Below the pieces are notes generated by a model. It was not told the DNA's origin. It was given only the letters and a program-made list of their open reading frames with translations, and searched no databases. The position numbers and the translations under genes were made by a program. A stretch of 64,000 bases of DNA from Gongronella butleri (taxonomy: Eukaryota; Mucoromycota; Mucoromycetes; Mucorales; Cunninghamellaceae). The stretch lies in contig JAIWZP010000002.1 of assembly GCA_025201375.1 (NCBI GenBank), positions 62,001-126,000 on the forward strand, written 5' to 3'. Shown piece after piece: positions 54,794 through 64,000 of this stretch (its first letter is position 1; each line of letters starts with the position of its first letter).

Positions 54794-57700
54794 ATGGGCC
54801 GCCCTCCACGCTCGCTGCTCTCTCTTTTTGCTGTGGGCGCGCTCCAACTGGTGGGTCTGCTGCTGTTTGTACGCGGGTTCTTCCCGTACAAGACATATTT
54901 GCCTGGTTTTGCCCATCTCGACAGTGTGCCTGCGTGGCTGGACGACAAGACGGCGCACCCCGTCCTCGAGCCCGAGTTTGATCGCCTTGTCTTTATCGTG
55001 ATCGACGCGCTGCGCAAGTATGTGGTTTTTGCGAGGGGGAAAAGAGCCATTGAGGTACTCATTACGTTCATTCTTCTATTTTTTTCTTTTTTTTTTTCCT
55101 AGTGACTTTGTCTTTGACGAGTCGAGCGGGTTTTCGTTTGTGCACAGCCTTGTGGAGCAAGGCAGTGCGCTGCTTTACACGGCGCGCGCTGATGCCCCGA
55201 CGGTGACCATGCCGCGCATCAAGGCATTGACGACCGGTACGGTGCCCAGCTTCCTCGACGCGATCCTCAACATTGCCGAGTCGGACACCAGCTCATCGCT
55301 CGCGCACCACGACAATTGGGTCCGCCAATTTCACCAAAACGGGTCGCGCACCATCCATTTTTTCGGCGACGACACGTGGATCCGCCTCTTTCCCGGCCTG
55401 TTTACAAAGACGGATGGCACAACCTCCTTTTACGTCACTGTAAGGGCTTTTTTTGGGGGGTGATCGAGCCGCGATTTGACGCGTGCTTTTTTTTTTCTCT
55501 TTGGGTAGGACACGGTGCAAGTGGATGTCAATGTCACGCGTCACATTGAGCCTGATTTAGGTGTCAGCGATTGGGATGCCGTCATTATGCACTACCTGGG
55601 CCTGGATCATGTTGGACATCTTGGCGGACCCAAGAGGTAAATTATTTGCCAATTTGCCTCAATTCGCGCGACTCGTCATACCAATTCTTTTTTTTTTTTT
55701 AGCCCACTGATGCTGCCAAAGCAACAAGAGATGGATCGTGCCATTGAATCCGTGTATCATCTGGTGGCGCAGCAAGATGCCGAGCGTCTGCGCAAGGATG
55801 CAAAGGCCAAGGGCACGCTGGTCGTCGTGTGTGGTGATCATGGCATGAACGATGCTGGCAACCACGGCGGCTCGTCACTTGGCGAGACATCCACGGTATG
55901 CGCCCCTTTTTTTTTCTTGTTATTTTTACGCATTTCTCATCTTTTTTTTTTTGTATAGGCCATGCTCTTTGCGAGCCCGCGCTTCTATTCTCGGCCGGTG
56001 ATCCGCCGTGCCAACAAGGAAAGCGCATTGCCAAGCGCATTGGATTACGAACGCGACCGCGACGTGTTTGGCTACCCGGTCATCGATCAGGTCGATCTTG
56101 TACCGACGCTTTCTTTACTGTTTGGCGTGCCCATCCCCAAGAACAATCTCGGCAGCGTGATTCTGCCGCTTTTTGATCGTCACGCGACTCTCAGCAATGA
56201 GCGCGCCGCCGTCTTGCTGCGTGCGCTTCAGCTCAATGCGCACCAGCTCAATCAGCTTTGGCCCAATGACAAGAAGCTTGATGTGGCTACCGAGCTCCAT
56301 CACGCCTTTGTCAACCGACCAAGCCGCGATCTCGCGGTGCAAGCCATCAATGCGTACACGATGGTAAGATTTAAAAAAAAAATCGGATGAAAATGAAGCC
56401 AAGTCGCCTCAATTTTTTTTTTTTATTGGCGTTGTGCAGTGCATTACGGAAGCCAAGGAGGTCTTGTCGGACACGGCAAGCAATTATGATCTCAGCAGCA
56501 TGATGGTGGGCACGCTCATCCTGATTGGCACGGCGACGCGCATGGTGCGATGGGCACGCGACGCAGTGGTGGCCGAATCGAGCATGGCGTGGACCTTCGT
56601 TTTACGCATTATCGTTGTTCTTGTGGCTGCCTACAGTCTGAGCGTGTTTGCCAGTAGCTTTGTCGAGGAAGAGCATCAGATCTGGTCATACTGGCTGCAA
56701 ACTCTGTTCCTTGTGCTTGCCGGTCAAAGGTACAAAAAGCGAGATGCAAGCGGGGGGTGCCAATTGCAACGATTTACCTTTTTTTTTTCCTTTTTTTTCC
56801 TTTTTTCCTTTTTTGCGTTTTTCTTTCTTATTTTTATAGCTTTTTTGTGGCCAAGCCGATGGGTGTGCAAGTGCGTCTGGCGCTCTTGATGGTGGCGCAG
56901 CTTGTGCTGGTCCGTGCGGGCATGGAATGGCAAGGGATTCATGGGTCGCCACGATGGCATCTGTTGTCGGCGGCATTGGCGCAGCCGCTGGTGATGCAAG
57001 CAATGGTGATGGTGTCGATGCCCATGCAACGCGAGTCGCGCTGGATCCAGTTGCTGTGCAAGGTGACGCTTGTGGCGGTGAGCGCGCTGACGTCTGCGCT
57101 TGTGATGGCGTACAAGCTGCGCCACGAGGGCGACAATCTGCTGCTGGAGGATCATGCCGTGGCCATGTATGGGTCGTTGCTCAAATGGGAGCTTGTGCGG
57201 CGATTGGACCAAGTGGAGCTCGGACAGCTGATTTACAACTATGGCGCCACCAGCTGCCTCATCCTTACGCTGACCATCTATGTGACCAAGCGCGCCATGC
57301 ATCTCACCATGCTCCATGGGAACCAAGACACGCCTCTTGCACTGATGCGGCCCTATGTCAAGCTGTTGTTACACGCCGTCACGCCATTGTTGGTCTTGTT
57401 GAGCCGACCACAGCACAGCGTGTACTTCTTGCAATTTACAGTTCAATTGGAGCTGCTTTTGGCGTGGCAGCGCACGTATCGCCAGAACAATCATGACGAG
57501 CGCGTGCCCGCGTGGATAAAGGCGTTCCTTGTCCTCTGCCTCGTCCACTATGGCTTTTTCATCACCGATCACGGTAATACGCTCGCACACGTTGATCTCG
57601 GGCTTGCGTACACCGGTGTCAGCGACTATGACCCGTGGAAAATCAGCATCCTCACCTTTTGTTCCAATTGGTCCGGGGCCATTTGGTGGTGCATTGCCGG

Positions 57701-58172
57701 CTGGGCAATGCTTGTGGACGATGAAAAGCAGGAAACATCGGTGATGGCCCAAGAGGAAGAGGAGCACGCTCCTCAAGGCGATACCGATGGCCCAGAGGAT
57801 GAACAGGATGAACATGATGACTTGGCGCAACAGTGGATCGCATTTAGCGTCGTGTTGGCGTCCGTCTTTAGCGTGACTCTGGCAACATTGTCGATTTCCG
57901 TCACCATTTTGCGCGAACATCTGTTCATCTGGACCGTGTTCTCGCCCAAATACCTGTACCAGCTGGCGTGGCACGTCATGTTCTTCTGGGGCACACACAT
58001 GGTCCTTGGCGCTCTCGTGGTCTTGCATTGGCATACTTGGTCCGCTCCAACGCGCCCATCTTCTATTGCCCCTTCCTCCGCATCGCTCGATGTCGCCCCT
58101 CCTTCGTCTCCTCCCCTTTCTCCGCGTGCCGACAATGACACCGATGGCACTGTTTTAGATGATTCATTGTGA
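54794..58172 (+). CDS. LAS21: GPI ethanolamine-phosphate transferase 2 (Gpi7/Las21/PIGG)
   Basis: ER membrane enzyme that adds ethanolamine phosphate to mannose 2 of GPI precursors. Seven exons: 54794-55017, 55103-55439, 55509-55636, 55703-55895, 55959-56363, 56440-56729 and 56840-58172; 969 residues. One N-terminal membrane segment (LLSLFAVGALQLVGLLLFV), then an alkaline-phosphatase-fold lumenal domain: metal site IVIDALRNDFVF, catalytic Thr region APTVTMPRIKALTTG (about residue 108-110), MHYLGLDHVGHLGGP, and VVCGDHGMNDAGNHGG. The C-terminal half has many membrane helices, with an acidic loop (EEEEHAPQGDTDG) before the last pair. PIGF-type partners are not in the window. Confidence 0.92.
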
Positions 58173-59534
58173 TATATACTTTTATTTCTATTTTTTTTTT
58201 ACGATTGCATTATCAATCCATACCAACTTTTGTAATATCAACTACACTTTACTCGCCAACGAGCTCTGAACCACCCACGTTTCAACTATTTTCGTGGTTT
58301 CTCGGCGCGTTTTCCCGTGTGTGTAAATTTGGCAAAGATATATTAGAGGCCAAAGATTTTGAGTTATGTTCTGCCGCTCGTCCAGGGCTGAAATTCTGAT
58401 TTGCGCTCACAATTGCCTCAGGAAGTCGTTAAACTTGTAGACGACCAGCAGACGGACGACGCAGTTCGAGTGAGCCCAGGCAGACGCAAACCAGTGATGT
58501 GTTTTTAATTTTTGGTGATTTTTTTTCTCTGATTTTGCGTTTTTGCGTTTTTGCGCACACATGCCAAACGGATCATGGTGCATTCCGATATGATCTTGAG
58601 CGTTGATGTGATGTGCGCCTTTTCCAATATTAAGTTGGTGTTAAAAATGGGGAGCCCCCCCCCTTTTTTTTTTTGCTTGTCTGAGACGGCTTGTGCGCCA
58701 TTGCCACACACGAATGCATGCCCAATGGCAAGAGAGGTGCGCACTTTGATGGCGGCCCTTTTTTTTCGCCAGCACAAAATCTGCAAGCATCCAAAAAAAA
58801 AAAAAAAAAGAGAGAGAGAGAGTCATTGCCTTGGTTATACAGAACCCCATAGGATCCAATGTAGGTCGGGATAGCAGTAAAACAATAAGAGCAACTAAAT
58901 CCATACAAAGGTTCAGCAAACGTGCCAAGGAGTTTGGAGAGCAAGAAAAAAAATAATAATAATAAAACAAATCCGTACAAAGGTTCAGCAAACATGTCAA
59001 AGAGTTTTCTGCATTGTGTGCGGGGTCTTACTTCCGCCTCAGAAACACGGACCATGTATAATAGTCATCATTCAACCTTTGTCAATTCCCGCTCTGGCCA
59101 CAATTTGTTGCCTGGCAATAAGGTTTGAACACATGATCCTCAGCTCTCCATTCCCGCGCGCTCCCAAATTCACCATCGATTGCTAACCCGACCCTCCGAA
59201 ATCTGGTCATTGATGGCGCTTCTCAAAAGCAATTTTTTCACGAATTCTAACGCGAAACGTGGAAAAGCAGCCTCTCTAGCAACTCCATGCCTGCCACGCG
59301 CATGTTTTTGGCCGGCAAAGTGTGTCGCCCGCCAGAAGCAATGACTTCCGTGATAATTCGTGATTTCCACTGACCAATTGGGCCGTCGGAGGCAAAGCGC
59401 TCGCACTGGTGAAAATCAAAAAAGCACTAAATGGCAAAGCTCTTGGTATGATTTAATAGATTACAAGATGAGGGAATCAGATGGGCTATCTACAGGGGAG
59501 GGAGGCAGGGAGAGAGTGTGTGTGTGACACGCTA
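58173..59534. other. Convergent spacer with a short direct repeat
   Basis: 1.36 kb between the 3' ends of GPI7 and SNAPC4. A 39-bp segment at 58897-58935 recurs at 58969-59007 with a few changes; both contain TACAAAGGTTCAGCAAAC. A further stretch at 59100-59200 has weak tRNA-like words without a cloverleaf. No gene. Confidence 0.55.
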
Positions 59535-61641
59535 TTAAGCCTTGGCTTTGCCTTTTGCCTTGCTTTTGGTAGATGATGCCGAGGACGCGGTGGGTTTCTT
59601 CTTGGACGACGATGAGGTGGGCGGGTGCATTGCTGTCTTTTTTTCATTTTTCATGGCGGGGTCTTTGGATGTTGTGGCGTTGGCTTCGTCCTTTTTCTTT
59701 TGATTTGCCTTTTCCTCCTTCTTTTTGGCGCGTTCCATGCTTGCCCACATTCTCAGGAGGCTGTTGTCTGTGCGTCCTGGCATGAATTGGGCAATGTGTG
59801 ACCATTTCTTGCCGTGCTGGTCGATGAGGGCGATGAGTTTTGCCTTTTCGTCGTCAGAAAAGGGGCCGTGGTTGAGTGAGCTGTCGAGGACATTGACCCA
59901 GCGTTCGCGGCACTGCATGTCTGTGCGTCCGGGGATGTGGCGCTGGACGCTTGTCCAATTGCCGATACCGTAGACGGCGACGGCGCCGCGCAGGGCCTGA
60001 TCTTCCTCGTCTGTCCATTTGGATCGGCGGATGGCCGGGTTGATGGACTTTAGCCAACGATGTAGACACTGCTGACCCGACCGTCCGCCCACGAGGGTGG
60101 CCACCTGCTGCCAATTGCGGTCGCCGAGCACGGTGACGGCGTTGCGCAGCGCGTCGTCGTCGTCCTTTGTCCATTTCTTGTGTGCGGCTTTGGTGTTTGA
60201 CGCAAATTGGTAGTGTGAGAAGCATTGCGCGGCCGTGCGGTTCGTGTTGAGCTCCGATGCGATCTTCTCCCACTGTCCGTGGTATCCGTGCGTCTGCACA
60301 AGCTGCCCAAGCCGCTCTGTCTCCACTTTGGACCATGGCAACTTGTTGATCGATGGATGGTCTTGCGTCGTCCATTGAATCATGCACTCGAGCGGCGTGC
60401 GCGTCTTGACCTTATTTTTCAAAAAAAAAAATAAATAAATAAAAAGCCGGTGAGGACCGCGTCGTGAGGTTCATTTTGCTTTTTTTTCACTTTTCACGTA
60501 CGTATTGTGTGCTGATGCGTTCCCAATCGAGTTTGTTCACGGGGTATTTCTCCAGGATGCTTTCCGGCAGCTTGTCCACCTCCCAGACTCGCCATGGTTC
60601 TTGTCTATGTGACAAATAATGAAAAAAAGGGGGAAGAGAAAAGATTAAAGACAATTGGCTCACACATGACGCCGTGCGACTCGCTCACTCTTTTGCTTAC
60701 CTGGCCATATGCTCATACGCGATCTTGCGCTGGGCTTCGTGATGGATGCCTTCCGCCAGCATCTGGCGCTCCTTGAGATGCCCTAATAAAAGAAGAAAAC
60801 GCATGAATGGCCCGTTTTTCTAGCTGCAATGGAGCCACACAGCACTTACAGGCCCGCGGTCGCTCCGTATCGAGTGTGCTTTCTTCTCTTTCTTTGTATG
60901 CTTCTGTATCGGGCGTCTAATCCATTTGAAAAATGAGAAATTGGCGTAGTAAAACGCGGTATTTTGATGTACCTCGCCGTCCTTGCCGATAAAAAACGTG
61001 AATTGATCGTCGTATGGCCTGTGGACGTCTGTTTTTTCGCGGCGCAGGCGCGCTTCGCGGAAGGAAAGCGCACGCAGGCGTTTCTAAATGCAAAACAGGG
61101 TGAGATCCCTGGCGTTTAAGCGTGTTTTTTTTTTTCTTTTGGCTACCATTGCTTCGTCGTTTTTGAGGATGCGCTTGTGAATGGCATCGATTTGCTTGCG
61201 GACGAGGGTTTGCATGCGTTCATTGAGATTCAGAGCAGACTGTGCGGCATTGGGGTCGATAGCGACCGTCGGGTCGTCGATAATCAGGTCGTCCAGGTTG
61301 CCGAGTTGGAATAGGGCGTCCACCATGGCGTGCGACACGTCGCCAAGCGGGTAAGTAGCCGCGTCCTTAATTTCAGGCGCCAATTCCTTGTCAGGTGCCT
61401 CGAGCAGCGGCGGATCGCGCTCCTTTGGCGCCTGATCGGCCGTTGGTGCTTGCGGCGGCGGCGGCGGCGAGGCGACGACGGCAGCTGATGCACGTCGCTT
61501 CGTGCTCTTGGTAGGCGTCGGCGATGCGGCACGCCGTTTGCCAGGCTTGGGCGGTCGTTGTGGTCTTTGTGCGGGCGAGAGCGCCGTGTCGACTTCCTGG
61601 TGCTGTTGCTGCTGTTGCCGTAGGCGGGCGGACCGTCGCAT
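59535..61641 (-). CDS. SNAPC4: SNAPc subunit 4 (SNAP190)-like, 4.5 Myb repeats
   Basis: Six exons: 61147-61641, 60973-61083, 60850-60916, 60701-60782, 60502-60604 and 59535-60410; 577 residues. SNAPc binds the proximal sequence element of snRNA promoters for Pol II/III. A half Myb repeat (LDWERISTQY...RTPLECMIQW) is followed by HPSINKLPWSK and four SANT/Myb repeats at about residues 312-516, each with its Trp set (for example KWTDEEDQALRGAV, GRTDMQCRERWV, GRTDNSLLRMW). HPSINK and the half repeat are the specific SNAPC4 signature. The N-terminus is Arg/Pro-rich; the C-terminus is a Lys/Ser-rich tail (KSKAKGKAKA). Intron 5 has a weak polypyrimidine tract (AAATAAG acceptor). Confidence 0.87.
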
Positions 61642-63564
61642 AAAATATGTACGGTTGTTTGTGGTAAAAGGTGAAAGAAAAAAGAGGGAAAAAAAAGAAC
61701 AGCAACTCCGACAATGAACACATTTCATGCCGCCACAAGTGGTTTTCGCTTCTTTTCAATGAATTTGTGCACGGAGCCCAAGCCATCTGCCGAGGTAAGA
61801 CTCATTCGATAGCCACAAGCAATGAAAATCGAATGGTGCACTAGAGAGTGCCTTTTGAGAGAATGCGAAAGGGTGAAACAAACGAAAATTATAAAAATAA
61901 TGACAATTTTTGATCCATTGTCCAAGGTGGCACAGCCGTGGCGTTGCCACGGGGCAAACAAACGACATCAAAGGCTCGTAGATGTCGGATGGTGTCGGTT
62001 AAATCATAGTGTGCGGTTTGCCAAGAGGGTTAAAACACCAAAAATGTAATAAAACATCCAATTCTTCGTTTTTAAGCGCGTCCTGCAAAGGAGTTGGCAA
62101 GCTTTCGTGCTTGGTCAATTACGGCCGCTCCAGGCTCTCGTTTGAGCCCGCGGGCGTGCTTCAAGATCACGAAAACGGCGAGCAGCCGCCAGAACGAAAA
62201 ATAACCAAAACCCCTGGATGACCCCCTGGCCAATTTTCAAAAATCACAAAAGGTCGCCGGATTGCCACGAAACTTGGAGGGTAACAGGATCGTACTTCCC
62301 TCGTCATTTCTTACGCTGGTAAGTGTCGAGCATTGCAGGGCAGCTAGGGAGAATATCCACTTTCAAAGCATAAAAGCTCCCATTTTCAAATGGATGCCAT
62401 TTGACAACGACGCGCTCTTACGGGGTTCCAAAAAAGGGGTTTCGCGCATTTCAACCGTGCGTATCCGAGGGTGCCGGTGATCATTTGAAAGACACGCTTT
62501 TGCGCGATTTACAACGCGTCGAAATCCGTGTGTTTTTGAACGCGTCCAAAAGCGCGATCATCGACTATCACCAAGGCGCGGTGTGTATGCACAAGGATCG
62601 TTGATTCATCCTCTCCGAGAAAATGCCAACTGTTTAGCACCAGCGCCCTTTGCCGTGAAATGAGAAGCATTTGAAAAACGCATTTTTGCCACATTCAAGC
62701 CGCCGTTTCTCGAGTTCCATAGACCAGATTTCGCGGAAACTTGCCTCATTGTGGAGTACACGGCCGCGCGCAGCGTGCCTCCGTGTTTCGCAGCGATATG
62801 GGGAATTGGCGTTTTCTTCCCCAAAAATCTCATCCGTCACGCGCGGCGGTAAGCCAAACGCGCCATATGGTGTTTCCTGGTAACCAGCAAGCCGATCTTC
62901 ATTTTTTACGCACAGCGCTCGACGAACAACACTTCAAGAGCTCGCGCAGCAAGCCTGATGCACATCCACTCATGCCCATCGGACACTTTCGCATAAATGG
63001 CCAAAAAGTACCAATTCGAATTTTCTGGCGTTACAATGAGCCGGTTTCGTGTCAAATTTAGAATTGTCGCCCACTCGCAGAGCCTGGCCTTGGAGACAAC
63101 CTGATTTAAAAGCGACCATCTCAAGAGCGTACAAAGTCAACGGTCGGAAAACGTGAAATGAAATTACTTTTTTTTTACGCGCCGCTGACGTTCATCAAGT
63201 GACCCTCGCTCATGCGCTCCTGTTTGTTTTCAGGCTCAAGATGATACACTGGAGGCTCAAAAAAAGGCACCTTGGATTACCAGTTACTCTGATAGAGCGT
63301 CAAATAGGCAAAACAAAAAGTATTCCTTGGTAGTGCCCGCACAATCATCCATTTTCCGGTCCCCATCCGCAGTCTTTTTCCGTTCTCCTTGAAGGTACAG
63401 ACTGGGCCATGTCTCGCGGGCATGCGGTGCCTAGATGAGAAGCAATGCTTTTACGTTGTGCATGGATGCGCGTCGCGTGGCGCGTCGCTTTATTTTGAGT
63501 GTCAAAAGTGGTGAATGCGTGAGGTATGAATGCGGGTGAGTCAATGTTGAGACAAGATGAGGGT
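61642..63564. repeat. Spacer with degraded repeat traces (E)
   Basis: No supported gene. Fragments of the dispersed family appear mainly inverted: an AAAACCCCTGGATGACCCCCTGG doublet near 62207-62231 and CCACGAAACTTGGAGG near 62267-62282 (the inverse of the AAAGTTTCGTGG word). GCGCGTC-type words are frequent. Boundaries cannot be set by eye. Confidence 0.45.
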
Positions 63565-64000
63565 TTATGCGAATCGAACGCTCTTTCGTGTTGTCTAGTA
63601 AACAAAAATCATGCGAAAGGAAAGAATGAGGCATGGGCGATCTTTTGACCAGGTGCATTTTTTTTTCTATCATTCTTACGGCTTGTGCAGCCTTTGCCTG
63701 CTTTTCCTTTTTGTTCTTTCTGTGCTCGCGCTTCTTGGAGCGCTGCTGGTCCAAATATCTCTGTTTGGCATCCTCCAGCTTTTGCTGCCGCTTGTCCTTT
63801 TTCTGTTGCTTTTTCTCCTCTTGCGCATCGATCAATTCCTCGACAGCCATCTAAAATTTAAGAAATCGTGAGTGGATGGGCGGGCTGTTGCCAAAGGAAA
63901 CCGCAAAAACGGCATTATGGCGCATTGGCAAGCGTACCTTTTTTGCCAAGCGCTCTTCTTGCTTTTGCTCAATGCTGGAGGCAGCCTGCTCAATGATGGA
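63565..64000 (-). CDS. Lysine-rich coiled-coil protein, 3' exons only (partial)
   Basis: Last three exons of a minus-strand gene running off the window: 63938-64000 (open at the edge), 63680-63850 and 63565-63594. They join in phase 0 to give 106 visible residues: EQKQEERLAKK, then a highly charged helix rich in K, Q and E (QQKKDKRQQKLEDAKQR, SKKREHRKNKKEKQ), ending ATTRKSVRFA before TAA. The composition suggests a nucleolar or ribosome-biogenesis protein, but no family can be named from this part. The ATG at the second exon is probably internal. Confidence 0.7.

Noticed and set aside
59100..59205. Possible minus-strand tRNA
   Set aside because: A GTTTGAAC-like word is present, but no cloverleaf could be folded by eye.
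1..64000. CRISPR arrays, operons or prokaryotic elements
   Set aside because: The window is eukaryotic: spliceosomal introns throughout, and the only short tandem array (3157-3232) has no spacers.

Overview
This 64 kb window is nuclear DNA from a fungus. It has about 18 protein genes on both strands, some 86 short GT-AG (and a few GC-AG) introns, and A/T homopolymers in almost every intron and spacer. The gene set includes fungal families: a Rom2-type Rho1 GEF with DH-PH-CNH, a twin-CX9C Mrp10/mS37 ribosomal protein, a Ras21/Gpi7-type GPI ethanolamine-phosphate transferase and an S10 carboxypeptidase. It also includes a 4.5-repeat Myb SNAPC4 homologue and a TBRG1-like FYR protein, both of which I associate with early-diverging fungi and animals rather than with yeasts. 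My inference is an early-diverging, non-Dikarya fungus. Species and phylum cannot be read from the sequence.

Layout. 1-8.3 kb: the 3' end of UTP18, then a cluster of GFA/CENP-V-type zinc proteins (two intact genes, three broken copies), a 9-bp minisatellite, a 186-bp MITE and the first copy (A) of a long dispersed repeat. 8.5-19.7 kb: three minus-strand genes, glycine decarboxylase P-protein, NatB auxiliary subunit NAA25 and a secreted serine carboxypeptidase. 19.7-25 kb: repeat copy C, a secreted two-module protein and MRP10. 25-29 kb: the Rho1 GEF. 29.4-32 kb: repeat copy B. 32.9-42.7 kb: a single-pass membrane protein with a repetitive beta-rich ectodomain, an FYR-domain protein, the TRM2/TRMT2A tRNA methyltransferase and a protein with a PP1-docking-like C-terminus. 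44.2-51.6 kb: GPN3, a spacer holding repeat fragments, RRS1, an orphan protein and Aurora kinase. 52.5-61.6 kb: an F-box-like protein divergent from GPI7/PIGG, then SNAPC4. The window ends in a degraded repeat spacer and the 3' exons of a lysine-rich protein.

Most genes are housekeeping: ribosome biogenesis (UTP18, RRS1), mitoribosome (MRP10), RNA polymerase assembly (GPN3), snRNA transcription (SNAPC4), tRNA modification (TRM2), protein N-acetylation (NAA25), mitosis (Aurora), and cell wall, GPI or Rho1 signalling. They are not arranged in operon-like functional groups.

I deduced exon structures by hand, using splice consensus and reading-frame continuity; every listed gene model closes in frame. 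The least explained content is the family of dispersed, internally modular repeats (A, B, C and weaker traces D and E). Other points of note are a recurring class of GC-AG introns, a start codon split by an intron in GPN3, and a 152-bp tandem duplication upstream of TRM2.
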